64,000 nucleotides of DNA from assembly GCF_005870085.1 (NCBI RefSeq), contig NZ_SZNM01000012.1, forward strand, positions 1 to 64,000. Direction: 5' to 3'. Numbering within the stretch: the stretch's first letter is position 1; every line of letters begins with the position of its first letter. Both the position numbers and the translations under genes were made by a program. The notes beneath the pieces were generated by a model. The model had not been told where the DNA came from and did no database searches. It saw nothing but the letters and a program-made list of their open reading frames with translations. Below, piece by piece: positions 55,099-63,372 of this stretch. Source of the DNA: Aquibacillus sediminis (lineage in GTDB: Bacteria; Bacillota; Bacilli; Bacillales; Amphibacillaceae).

Positions 55099-58000
55099 TT
55101 AACTCAACAATTCTTGTATATCTTCTTCTGTTAATGTTGTTGTTTGTTTGTCATTTGGATCGATTACTTCTTCGATTAGATGTCGTTTTTTGTCTTGTAA
55201 GGCGTTCATTTTCTCTTCAATGGTTCCTTTGGCGACAAGCTTAATAACTTGAACGTCATGTTTTTGACCGATGCGATGGGCGCGGTCTGCTGCTTGTTCT
55301 TCAACGGCTGGATTCCACCAGCTATCGTAAAAAATAACGGTGTCTGCACCAGTGAGATTCAGTCCTGTCCCACCCGCTTTTAAGGAAATGAGAAACAAAT
55401 CCCGCTCGCCTTGATTGTATCGATGACATAAGTCTACCCTTTCTTCTGATGCTGTTTGGCCATCCAAATAAAAATAAGGCAATCCTTGATAAGCTAATTC
55501 TTGTCCAATCAGCTGTAACATTTTCGTGAATTGAGAAAAAATTAAGACACGCCTACCAGCCTGTCTCGACTGTTCTATAATGCGTTTTAGTTGTTCAAAC
55601 TTGGCTGATTTACCTTGATACCCATCGACAAACAATGCTGGATGACAACAGAGTTGACGAAGGCGTGTTAAACCAGCGAGAATTTTTATCCGATTTTTTC
55701 GGATTGTTTCTTGGTCCAAATGTTTAAACGTATCATGACGTAGCTTGGCCAAATAACTACTGTACAGTTTCTTTTGGCCTGGAAGCAGTTCGGCATAATC
55801 AATCGTTTCACTTTTCTTTGGTAATTCGCCCAATACATCTTCCTTGACCCTACGTAGCATAAATGGACGAATCCTTCTTGCAATTTGTTTTTTCGTTAAT
55901 TCACTGAACTCTCTTAAGCCTAGGAATAGTTCAGGGAACACAACATGAAAAATCGACCAAAGCTCTTCAAGTGCATTTTCCATTGGAGTACCAGTTAAAG
56001 CAAAACGATGATTCGCTTCAATTTTTTTGACGACACGAGCCGTTTGGGTTAAGGGATTTTTAAACAATTGGGCCTCATCAAAAAAGACGACATGGAATGT
56101 TTGGCTCTCATAGGCTTTACTGTCACTGCGTAGCAATGGATAACTCGTGATAACAACATCCACATCTGTCCATTGTTGTTGTAGTTTCCTTCGATTTGAC
56201 TTATTCCCGTCCACAATCAGTGTCTTTATGTTTGGGGCAAATTTCGTGAACTCATGTTGCCAGTTATAGGTAACGGATGAAGGACAGACAATTAATGCAG
56301 GTTGCTTCCGTTCACGTATGGTAGCCAGTTCAGATAACATAAACGCAATACTTTGAATCGTTTTTCCCAGCCCCATGTCGTCGGCAAGAATTCCTCCAAA
56401 CCCGTAGCTAGCAAGAGATTTCATCCATTTAAACCCGTGTGCTTGATAAGGGCGTAATGTGTCTTTTAGGGGTTCTGGAATGGTAAACTCCAATTGTTCG
56501 GGATGGTTTAGGCCGGACAAAAACGTACGAAAAGATTGTTCTAGAGTGACGGTATCACTTTCCCCCATTCTGTTGAGGATTCGCAGTCCTTCTACGATCG
56601 GAACTTCAAATTGTTTTTCCAGTTCATCATCTTGAACAGGGACAGCTTGCAAGAACTGTTTTATTTCTTCCATTTCTTTTGTTTCCAAGGAGAGCAAGGC
56701 GCCATCTCTGAGGTGATAATATTTCCGCTTCTCTTCTAATGCAGCTAATACTTCCTTAATTTCTTGTTCCTTAATCCCATCCATCTCGAACGTAAAATCT
56801 AGCCAATTGGTTCGTTCTTTTTTATGTTTTACTTTAATTTTAGGAAAAGTACTTTTTGGTGCGATCCGCATTCTTACTGCGGTTGTCGCATAGACATTTG
56901 TTAGCTTTTGTAATTTCGGTAGCTGATGGTATAAGAAATTATATTCTAATGCCTCATTTTGCAAAAAGTAGCCACTTTCGGTTTGGCTAAACTTGCTTTC
57001 CTCCATCAACTGCAGGATCTCTTCTTCTTTGGCCATGTCCCGAATAATCAAGGAACCTACTTGCATGTTGCGCTGATCCAGTGGGTTAATGATCACACTG
57101 TCGTAATGAAATTCTAGCCCAGCAAGCAAACGATTTTTGATACGGTCTACGTACAACTTTGCCTTTAGTGGTGTTTTTTGTAATGTCTCGGAAATCTCCC
57201 CTGATAAATGAACTTCCCCCATTTTTCTTAACGATGGGACTAATCTTTCCATGTAATCCTTTAATTGGTGCGTCGGTATCGGAATGACGTTTGTAGCTGA
57301 ATTGTCGGTCATGCGTTTTAATTCATAGAGACGTTCTGCTTCTTGTTGGTTAACCCGCACCATTTTCCCATCATATAGGACGGTGTGATACGCTTTTAAA
57401 ACTGCCATTTTGCTTAAACCAGCAATCGATAGGCTATATCCATTTTGGTTGTTTCCTGTAAATTCAAATGTTAATGGTAAAGCGTCATCGACTACTTGAA
57501 AAGGCAGCATACTTCCATTCCATTGCACATGTACCTGTGAGGCACGTAATAATAGGGGTTCTAGTCGATTCCAGGCGGAAGCAGGAATCAGGAGCAACTG
57601 TTTATTTTGACTGGTTTGGGTAGGCATTGCCCGCTGATACATTTTTTCATCCAACATGATCATAATCAGCTGCTTGAGAATGGCATCCGTCGCTTCGTCA
57701 AAACAGTGTATTGCCGGATCGTATACAAACCCAGATGTAACCTCATGCTTGTTACCCTCTTTTACATTTTCAAGAAAGGCACGAATAGCTAGGGCTGGAT
57801 GTGTTGCTACCTGGAGTTCGATGCCAAGCATAGCCTGTTTCTTATCGTTGGTATCAACTTTACAGATAAACGTGATCGGCAAAACTTGTCTGTTTTCAAA
57901 ATGGCTTTGCTGACCACTTCCAGCAGTAGTTGGCTGCTCGAATAATTGCAGAATTCCTTCTGAAAGACCTCCGCTTGTGGTACGATCGCGTGGCTCTACC

Positions 58001-58293
58001 TGTTGATGCTTGTCTTCTTGCTGATACTGCCAAGCAATTAATACCGCTGCAACATGCTGGCAATCTCTTTGATAAGAAGCGAGCGTTGGGCAGCTGCATG
58101 TCGCCGTAAAGCCTTTAGGATGTTTCTCGATTTGGACATGGAAGTCTTCTATCCCTTTCACCGTAGCTTGTAAATAATCTGTTGTGATGTGCTCTAGCGT
58201 TACATTGCCTTTACGATAAAAGGCGTCCCCTTTTTTATAGGAGACAGCCCCGCATCGTTCTTGGATCATTTTTTTCGTTATTTTTAGTTGCAT
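55099..58293 (-). CDS. SWIM zinc-finger SNF2 family helicase
   Basis: 1064 residues, like YwqA of B. subtilis. N-terminal SWIM finger CSCPTLASYQRDCQHVAAVL (about 66-85), a long central region, SNF2 ATPase with LADDMGLGKT (about residues 635-645) and DEAQ box (VVFFDEAQLF), and helicase C domain with LISLKAGGTGLNLTGAD and DRAHRIGQKHDVQV. DNA-dependent translocase; RapA-like transcription recycling or DNA repair roles are proposed for relatives. GGAGAGG precedes the ATG. Confidence 0.93.
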   Translation of the reverse strand: MQLKITKKMIQERCGAVSYKKGDAFYRKGNVTLEHITTDYLQATVKGIEDFHVQIEKHPKGFTATCSCPTLASYQRDCQHVAAVLIAWQYQQEDKHQQVEPRDRTTSGGLSEGILQLFEQPTTAGSGQQSHFENRQVLPITFICKVDTNDKKQAMLGIELQVATHPALAIRAFLENVKEGNKHEVTSGFVYDPAIHCFDEATDAILKQLIMIMLDEKMYQRAMPTQTSQNKQLLLIPASAWNRLEPLLLRASQVHVQWNGSMLPFQVVDDALPLTFEFTGNNQNGYSLSIAGLSKMAVLKAYHTVLYDGKMVRVNQQEAERLYELKRMTDNSATNVIPIPTHQLKDYMERLVPSLRKMGEVHLSGEISETLQKTPLKAKLYVDRIKNRLLAGLEFHYDSVIINPLDQRNMQVGSLIIRDMAKEEEILQLMEESKFSQTESGYFLQNEALEYNFLYHQLPKLQKLTNVYATTAVRMRIAPKSTFPKIKVKHKKERTNWLDFTFEMDGIKEQEIKEVLAALEEKRKYYHLRDGALLSLETKEMEEIKQFLQAVPVQDDELEKQFEVPIVEGLRILNRMGESDTVTLEQSFRTFLSGLNHPEQLEFTIPEPLKDTLRPYQAHGFKWMKSLASYGFGGILADDMGLGKTIQSIAFMLSELATIRERKQPALIVCPSSVTYNWQHEFTKFAPNIKTLIVDGNKSNRRKLQQQWTDVDVVITSYPLLRSDSKAYESQTFHVVFFDEAQLFKNPLTQTARVVKKIEANHRFALTGTPMENALEELWSIFHVVFPELFLGLREFSELTKKQIARRIRPFMLRRVKEDVLGELPKKSETIDYAELLPGQKKLYSSYLAKLRHDTFKHLDQETIRKNRIKILAGLTRLRQLCCHPALFVDGYQGKSAKFEQLKRIIEQSRQAGRRVLIFSQFTKMLQLIGQELAYQGLPYFYLDGQTASEERVDLCHRYNQGERDLFLISLKAGGTGLNLTGADTVIFYDSWWNPAVEEQAADRAHRIGQKHDVQVIKLVAKGTIEEKMNALQDKKRHLIEEVIDPNDKQTTTLTEEDIQELLS

Positions 58294-58374
58294 GAGGCCC
58301 TCTCCTATCTATGGAAAATTCTATGATGATACATATACAATCCGTCGGTCCCAATGAAAAGTCTCTATTAAATC

Positions 58375-58612
58375 TGGACATTTAGCGGAATCACCAACTG
58401 CTTTCTATCGCAAGGCGGTCTCTCATTCCACTATTCTCGCTTTTTATGCCCTTTTTGGCAGTTAGGCGGTTCCTCATTCCGTTATTAGCCTGATTCGAGG
58501 CTGTTTTCACTTAATTTTAGTGCATTAGCGGAATCAGAGACCACTTCGTCCATATTTTTACTGCTTTTTGAGCCGTTAGCGGAATCATGAACCGCTTGTA
58601 TATTAACTTTAA
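58375..58612. repeat. AGCGGAAT-type repeat cluster
   Basis: Units TTAGCGGAATCACCAACTGC, GGCGGTTCCTCATTCCG, TTAGCGGAATCAGAGACC and TTAGCGGAATCATGAACCGC, in both orientations about 50-60 nt apart. Same unit type as the inverted copies at 3272 and 9675, but otherwise a different block. Confidence 0.75.
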
Positions 58613-58649
58613 CACATTTGAGCACTTACTAGGAGAGACTAGATTTATC

Positions 58650-58687
58650 AAAATAAGGAAGCACGAGATTCGTCCCCGTGCTTCCTT
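58650..58687 (-). terminator. Terminator of the thiamine-precursor transporter operon
   Basis: AAGGAAGCACG and CGTGCTTCCTT form an 11-bp stem overlapping the stop of the ATPase gene; ATTTT follows on the minus strand. Confidence 0.8.
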
Positions 58688-59418
58688 TATGTCTGTAGTT
58701 CTTGGTAGATTTGTTTTTTCCATTGTAGCATCTCTTCTGATAATAAGAGTGCTTGGTCGCGTGGGCGTTCAAATGGGATGGTAAATTCCCGTTTTACTGT
58801 GGCTGGATTGCTTGATAACACGATAATGCGATCGGATAAATGGATGGCCTCTTCGATATTATGGGTAACAAATAACACCGATTTGCGGTTCTGTTCCCAG
58901 ATCGATAACAGCCATTGTTGCATTTCTAATCTTGTAAATTCATCCAATGCCGAAAATGGTTCATCCAAACAAATGAAATCTTGTGGACTCAATAATGCAC
59001 GAACAAACGCGACACGCTGGCGCATACCACCTGACAAATGATGGGGATAAGCATCTTCATAACCAGCTAGACCTGCTTTTTCCAGCATCATTCGAGCTTG
59101 TGGTCGATCAGGTTTCGCAAAAATCTCTGCACCAAGCACCACATTGTCAAGTACCGTTCGCCACGGCAAGAGTGATGGGCTTTGTGGGGTATAACTAATT
59201 GCTCCCCTTTTTCCATTAATTTTGTTCCCGTCTAAATAAAAGTTGCCAGCATCCGGTCCAAACAATCCACCAATTAAATGAAACAGGGTACTTTTTCCGC
59301 TTCCAGATGGTCCGAGCAACGAGACAAACTCCCCCTCTTGGACGGTAAATGAAATATTATCCAACACCTTTTTGCCTGAAAAAGATTTCGTCACACCTTC
59401 GACTACTAATTCACTCAT
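58687..59418 (-). CDS. thiZ: ABC transporter ATPase, ThiZ-like
   Basis: 243 residues of the nitrate/taurine/pyrimidine ATPase class. Walker A GPSGSGKST, Q-loop YTPQSP, signature HLSGGMRQR, Walker B FICLDEPFSALD, and H-loop VTHNIEEA. Four bases after the permease stop, so translationally coupled. The TPP riboswitch on the operon points to a thiamine precursor as substrate. Confidence 0.9.
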   Translation of the reverse strand: MSELVVEGVTKSFSGKKVLDNISFTVQEGEFVSLLGPSGSGKSTLFHLIGGLFGPDAGNFYLDGNKINGKRGAISYTPQSPSLLPWRTVLDNVVLGAEIFAKPDRPQARMMLEKAGLAGYEDAYPHHLSGGMRQRVAFVRALLSPQDFICLDEPFSALDEFTRLEMQQWLLSIWEQNRKSVLFVTHNIEEAIHLSDRIIVLSSNPATVKREFTIPFERPRDQALLLSEEMLQWKKQIYQELQT

Positions 59419-59421
59419 GCC

Positions 59422-60216
59422 TCATTCCCCCTCTGTTGCACGCCATTTAATCAGTAACTTTTCCAACGCGATAATCAAACCGAAAAAGACTAAACATAGA
59501 ATCATGATAAAGACAATCGCAACAAACACACGATCAGTACGAAACGAGGATTGTGCCAATGTCATATAGACCCCGATCCCTTGATTCGCTCCAAGCCACT
59601 CAGAAATCACCGCGCCCATTACGCTGTACGTTGCTGAAATTTTCAACCCTGAAAAGATCGATGGCAATGCATGTGGTAACTCTAATTTTCGAAAAATTTG
59701 CCCCTTAGTAGCACCAGCCATCCGCATATAATGAAGTAACTCTTGATTTGTTTGCCGAAATCCATCCAAGGTAGCTACCGCAATTGGAAAGAAGCAAACG
59801 AGTGTGATAATTAAGACTTTCGGCAATACACCAAAACCAAACCAAATCACAAGCAATGGCGCGAGGACAATGATCGGAATGTTCTGCGATAAAATTAATA
59901 ATGGATAAAAGGCCTGCCTTACGGTTGGTAGTAAATGAAGAATAACCGCAATCAACAATCCAACACTAACCCCAATCACAAAGCCGATCACCGATAATTT
60001 TGTCGTTGAAAAAAGATGGTGCTGATAGTTTGCCCAACTCGTCACCCCTTCACGCGCAATTTCCGTCGGGGATGGCAGTAACCATGTTGGGATATCTAGT
60101 AATCGACTACTAATTTCCCATAGAATCAGTAAAAGGATGATGACCAGAACTGGCCGCCATCCTTGTGCTAGCATGTTTTTCATCTGTACAAGGGTGCTGC
60201 TGTTCAAAGCCAACAC
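59422..60216 (-). CDS. thiX: ABC transporter permease, ThiX-like
   Basis: 264 residues, six membrane segments, BPD_transp_1 type. EAA loop LLHYMRMAGATKGQIFRKLE and PHALPSIFSGLK. GTG start at 60216 with GGAGGTGAGG directly upstream. Partner of the ATPase and binding protein. Confidence 0.9.
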   Translation of the reverse strand: MLALNSSTLVQMKNMLAQGWRPVLVIILLLILWEISSRLLDIPTWLLPSPTEIAREGVTSWANYQHHLFSTTKLSVIGFVIGVSVGLLIAVILHLLPTVRQAFYPLLILSQNIPIIVLAPLLVIWFGFGVLPKVLIITLVCFFPIAVATLDGFRQTNQELLHYMRMAGATKGQIFRKLELPHALPSIFSGLKISATYSVMGAVISEWLGANQGIGVYMTLAQSSFRTDRVFVAIVFIMILCLVFFGLIIALEKLLIKWRATEGE

Positions 60217-60249
60217 CCCTCACCTCCAATCGCCTCTTTATTTTATCGT

Positions 60250-60543
60250 TTAGCGATACTTCTCCGTTAACACATCCATCGATGCATCACCATCCGGCTT
60301 GTAGTAAACCTTCACTTGCGAAATGATGCTAGCACTACCGAGGTCCGCCATTTTTTGATTCATTTTTTCAATCACTGCAAATAAATCTGATAACTCCCCT
60401 TCCATGGTTGTTTCTAATGGGTGGACTTCGTATTTGACACCAGCTTGCTCGATCACATCAATCGCTGCATCCACATACGGAATCACGTCTTCCCCATTCT
60501 TTGTTTTCGGGATAATTTGAATACTTACAAGTGCGTTGGCCAT
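60250..60543 (-). CDS. MTH1187-family thiamine-binding protein
   Basis: 97 residues, ferredoxin-like fold of the MTH1187/YkoF-related DUF77 group: ALVSIQIIPKT, YEVHPLETTMEGEL, and the end VKVYYKPDGDASMDVLTEKY. Members bind thiamine or HMP. It sits between the binding-protein and permease genes under the TPP riboswitch, so a cytosolic or accessory ligand-binding role in the same pathway is likely. ATG 60543 with GAGAGGTGA upstream. Confidence 0.88.
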   Translation of the reverse strand: MANALVSIQIIPKTKNGEDVIPYVDAAIDVIEQAGVKYEVHPLETTMEGELSDLFAVIEKMNQKMADLGSASIISQVKVYYKPDGDASMDVLTEKYR

Positions 60544-60558
60544 CTTATTCACCTCTCG

Positions 60559-61596
60559 TTACTTTTCTGGTAAAAATTCATTCGTAAATGCTTTTTCTGC
60601 ATCTAGTTCACGTTCTAACAAGTCATTTTCATACATCCAGTCTGCATAGTTTTCCCAAACTGCTAGATCTTGCATTCCCCATTGTTCTGCATCATCTTGG
60701 TATTTCGGTGACAGCCATTGTTGACTTGCTTTAACTAATTCCGGGTCCAAATCAGGTACAGCTTCAATTAAGATATCGGCAGCTTCTTCTGGGTTTTCGA
60801 TCGCGTCGTTATACCCCTTAGTAACAGCAGCCATAAACGCTTCGACTGTGCCGGGATTGTCAGCAATCATTGTTTCATTCGTTGTAATAACAGGTGTGTA
60901 ATAATCTAGTTTTTCTGAGTAATCGGTCAAGTATTGCATATTCAAATCAATTCCACGTAATTCCGCTTCTACACCGGTCCAACCATAGAAGATCCAAGCA
61001 AAGTCAACATCACGTTCAACGGCCGTGAAAAAATCTGTGTTGCCCATATTAACAATGTTCACTTCTTCTACATCTGCGTCTTCTTGTTTCATGATCGAGT
61101 CAATCACTGCTTTTTCCACTGGTGCACCCCAACCGCCGTATGTTTTTCCTTCATAATCAGCTGGTGTCGTAATCTCTTTATCTGCAGGGGAAGCAAACCC
61201 TGAGGTGTTCTGTTGAATTACCGCCGCAATCGACACGATCGGAATATCTTGAATGCGCGCTTCCGTCACACTTTCCTGTGCACCGATGCCAAAGTCCGAT
61301 TGTCCAGATGCTACCATCGGATCCGCACCAGCCTCACCTGGCATCGAAATTTCCACATCTAAGCCTTGTTCTTCAAAATATCCTTGTGCTTGTGCCACAT
61401 ATAAACCAGTGTGATTCGTATTTGGTGTCCAATCGAGCACCATGGACACTTCTGTTAAATTCTCTGATTCTTGTGCGTTTTCTCCTGATTCTTGCGTGCT
61501 TGTGTTGTCTTGATTTGCTTCGTTCTCTTCGTTATTCCCGCATGCTGCTAACACCGTTAGTAGCAATAAGAGTGATACAGCTAGTAATTTTTTCAT
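60559..61596 (-). CDS. thiY: Thiamine-precursor binding lipoprotein, ThiY-like
   Basis: 345 residues. Signal peptide with lipobox VLAAC (Cys19), Asn/Glu/Gln linker, then an NMT1/THI5-like domain: MVLDWTPNTNHTGLYVAQAQ is the pyrimidine-binding signature, with YGGWGAPVEKAVID and DFFTAVERDVDFAWIFYGW following. It captures a hydroxymethyl- or formylamino-pyrimidine. ATG 61596; an ATG two codons earlier overlaps the ribosome site GAGGAGG. Confidence 0.93.
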   Translation of the reverse strand: MKKLLAVSLLLLLTVLAACGNNEENEANQDNTSTQESGENAQESENLTEVSMVLDWTPNTNHTGLYVAQAQGYFEEQGLDVEISMPGEAGADPMVASGQSDFGIGAQESVTEARIQDIPIVSIAAVIQQNTSGFASPADKEITTPADYEGKTYGGWGAPVEKAVIDSIMKQEDADVEEVNIVNMGNTDFFTAVERDVDFAWIFYGWTGVEAELRGIDLNMQYLTDYSEKLDYYTPVITTNETMIADNPGTVEAFMAAVTKGYNDAIENPEEAADILIEAVPDLDPELVKASQQWLSPKYQDDAEQWGMQDLAVWENYADWMYENDLLERELDAEKAFTNEFLPEK

Positions 61597-61701
61597 GTTC
61601 ATCCTCCTCGTTTTATGTATTGATTGTTGGAACATACCGATTAAAATGTAGATTAGCTGCAGTGTTTGCTAGCAATCTATCACCTACATTTTCTATACAC
61701 T

Positions 61702-61733
61702 AAAAAATGCGCCCCAGGCCTAAGCCAGAGCGC
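61702..61733 (-). terminator. TPP riboswitch terminator
   Basis: GCGCTCTGGC-TTA-GGCCTGGGGCGC with U.G pairs, followed by ATTTTTTA on the minus strand, between the aptamer and thiY. Confidence 0.8.
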
Positions 61734-61758
61734 ATACATCGTCAATTACGGTATATAT

Positions 61759-61845
61759 GTTCCCTACGCTGGCATCAACCAGATCAGGTTCCAAGGGTCT
61801 GTATCTTTCGGATACGATCTCAACCAGCAACACTGGTCCCCCTAC
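61759..61845 (-). ncRNA. TPP riboswitch (THI element)
   Basis: On the minus strand: GTAGGGGGACC, GGTTGAGATC, GACCCTTGGAACCTGATCTG, GTTGATGCCAGCGTAGGGAA, the conserved order of the thiamine pyrophosphate aptamer (CTGAGA-like P2/J2-3 and the ACCTGATC core). The 61597-62070 gap is explained by this leader and two terminators. With TPP bound the downstream terminator forms and the transporter is off. Confidence 0.95.
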
Positions 61846-62008
61846 ATTGAAACAGTTATTCTATTGTTTTACATTGTGTATATGGACCACTATGCCACAA
61901 ACCGACAGAAAATTCAAGTGAAGAGGGTACACGAACCAGCTAAGACGCGGGCTCTCTCGGTCAATTCACACCAATCAGGCGGGCGAATCTACCATGATGC
62001 AGACCATA

Positions 62009-62059
62009 GAAAAAAGAAGCACGAGAACCGTTTTCATGCTTCGACGATCTCCGTGCTTC
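62009..62059 (-). terminator. Terminator of the doxX gene
   Basis: GAAGCACG...CGTGCTTC outer stem followed by T7 on the minus strand, just downstream of the stop codon. Confidence 0.8.
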
Positions 62060-62069
62060 GAATCCTACT

Positions 62070-62480
62070 TCACGCAGCAGCTTCATTTTTTGTTTCTTTT
62101 CCTTTAGAAAGGATTTCATCAACAGCATATGCTTTTGAACCATTAATAGAAATAAATACCGCCATTGCCATTAATGCTAGGTCTAGTTCATATCCATCTA
62201 AAAATCCTGCAGCCAATTTTACTTTTATAATAGCTCCAACCATAATAAGTGCTAACAACGCCGATACAAATCTGCTAAACAAGCCAACAATTAACGCGAT
62301 TCCACCAACGAGTTCCACTAGTGCAACGCCATAAGCTAAAAATCCTGGCAAACCAATACTTGCGAACCAGCCGGCAGTATTCTCAATTCCACCTTGAAAC
62401 TTATCTAATCCATGGACAAAGAATATTAAACCTAATACGACCCTTAAAATTAACGTACCAATTTCAACTTTATTTATCAT
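62070..62480 (-). CDS. DoxX family membrane protein
   Basis: 136 residues with four membrane segments. LILRVVLGLIFFVHGLDKF and ALVELVGGIALIVGLFSR are typical of DoxX/MhqP-like proteins, which in bacilli often respond to quinone or thiol stress and lie near ring-cleavage or reductase genes. The next operon upstream encodes an FMN reductase and a flavin monooxygenase. ATG 62480 with GGGGGA upstream. Confidence 0.88.
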   Translation of the reverse strand: MINKVEIGTLILRVVLGLIFFVHGLDKFQGGIENTAGWFASIGLPGFLAYGVALVELVGGIALIVGLFSRFVSALLALIMVGAIIKVKLAAGFLDGYELDLALMAMAVFISINGSKAYAVDEILSKGKETKNEAAA

Positions 62481-62520
62481 TTCAATTTCCCCCAATATCT
62501 ATAATATTAAATGAGACGTC

Positions 62521-62551
62521 GTCCCCTTTGGCAAAGATTGTCAAAGGGGAC
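62521..62551 (-). promoter_or_regulatory. Hairpin in the doxX leader
   Basis: GTCCCCTTTG...CAAAGGGGAC, perfect 10-bp arms with an 11-nt loop, between the promoter and the start of doxX. No T tract. It may be an operator or an mRNA 5' stem. Confidence 0.5.
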
Positions 62552-62629
62552 AAATAACTAAGTTAGTCGCAACCCTTTTATTCTTTTAAAAAATAATATT
62601 TTCATATAGAAAAACCTTAAGTCACACTA

Positions 62630-62657
62630 ATTATACCGCCTCACCAATTACAGTAAA
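62630..62657 (-). promoter_or_regulatory. Candidate doxX promoter
   Basis: TTTACT and TATAAT separated by 16 bp on the minus strand, 150 nt before the start codon, implying a leader of about 140 nt with the hairpin at 62521. Confidence 0.55.
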
Positions 62658-62760
62658 ACGTTCGTTTACATCACACAAATAAGCACAAACCTTAAAAAAA
62701 GAGTCCTACTCAATACAAATCTCACCTACATTACATCTACTATTCATAAACGATTCGTAT

Positions 62761-63309
62761 TTAACGTAACGTTTTTAATGCTCCGCTCCAAGCAATTGTC
62801 TCATCAAGCATTGCATTTACGTTATCAAGATGTAGTTCTTGCGGGTTAAACTTACTCATTTCCTCAAAATCTGTGAAAAGTGATAAAGTTGGATGTGCAC
62901 GAACATCGGCTACTTTTACTTCTCCTAGAATACCGCGTAAGTGTTCTGCTGCACGTGCTCCACCAGTGGAACCATAGCTAACAATCCCAGCCGCTTTGTT
63001 ATACCAAGCTTCACGGGCGAAATCGATAGCGTTCTTTAACGCACCACTAATACTGTGATTGTATTCTTGAACAATAAATACAAACCCATCAAGGCTAGCT
63101 AGTTTCTCATTCCAAGCAGCTATACCTGGTTCCGTCCCATCTGTTGTTCCTAAAAATGGAAGATTATAATCGGTAATATCTACGATTTCATAATTAGCAT
63201 CTCCACGTTTGTCAGCAATTCCTTTTACCCATTCTCCTACTTGCGGGCTTACACGTCCCTCACGAGTACTTCCTAAAATAATGCCAATGTTTAATTTTTC
63301 AGTTGTCAT
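62761..63309 (-). CDS. NADPH-dependent FMN reductase
   Basis: 182 residues, flavodoxin-like. FMN site GSTREGRVSPQVGEWV near the N-terminus and VQEYNHSISGALKNAIDF, with SYGSTGGARAAEHLR. It would supply reduced flavin or reduce quinones/azo compounds. The start at ATG 63309 has AGGAGGA at good spacing. An in-frame TTG at 63360 (adding a basic 17-residue leader, GFIKNLFGK...) is a possible alternative. The gene follows an LLM flavin monooxygenase, forming a likely two-component system. Confidence 0.9.
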   Translation of the reverse strand: MTTEKLNIGIILGSTREGRVSPQVGEWVKGIADKRGDANYEIVDITDYNLPFLGTTDGTEPGIAAWNEKLASLDGFVFIVQEYNHSISGALKNAIDFAREAWYNKAAGIVSYGSTGGARAAEHLRGILGEVKVADVRAHPTLSLFTDFEEMSKFNPQELHLDNVNAMLDETIAWSGALKTLR

Positions 63310-63372
63310 TGTTTCTTCCTCCTTTGATTGTTTACCAAATAAATTTTTAATAAAACCCAATTTTCACACCGC

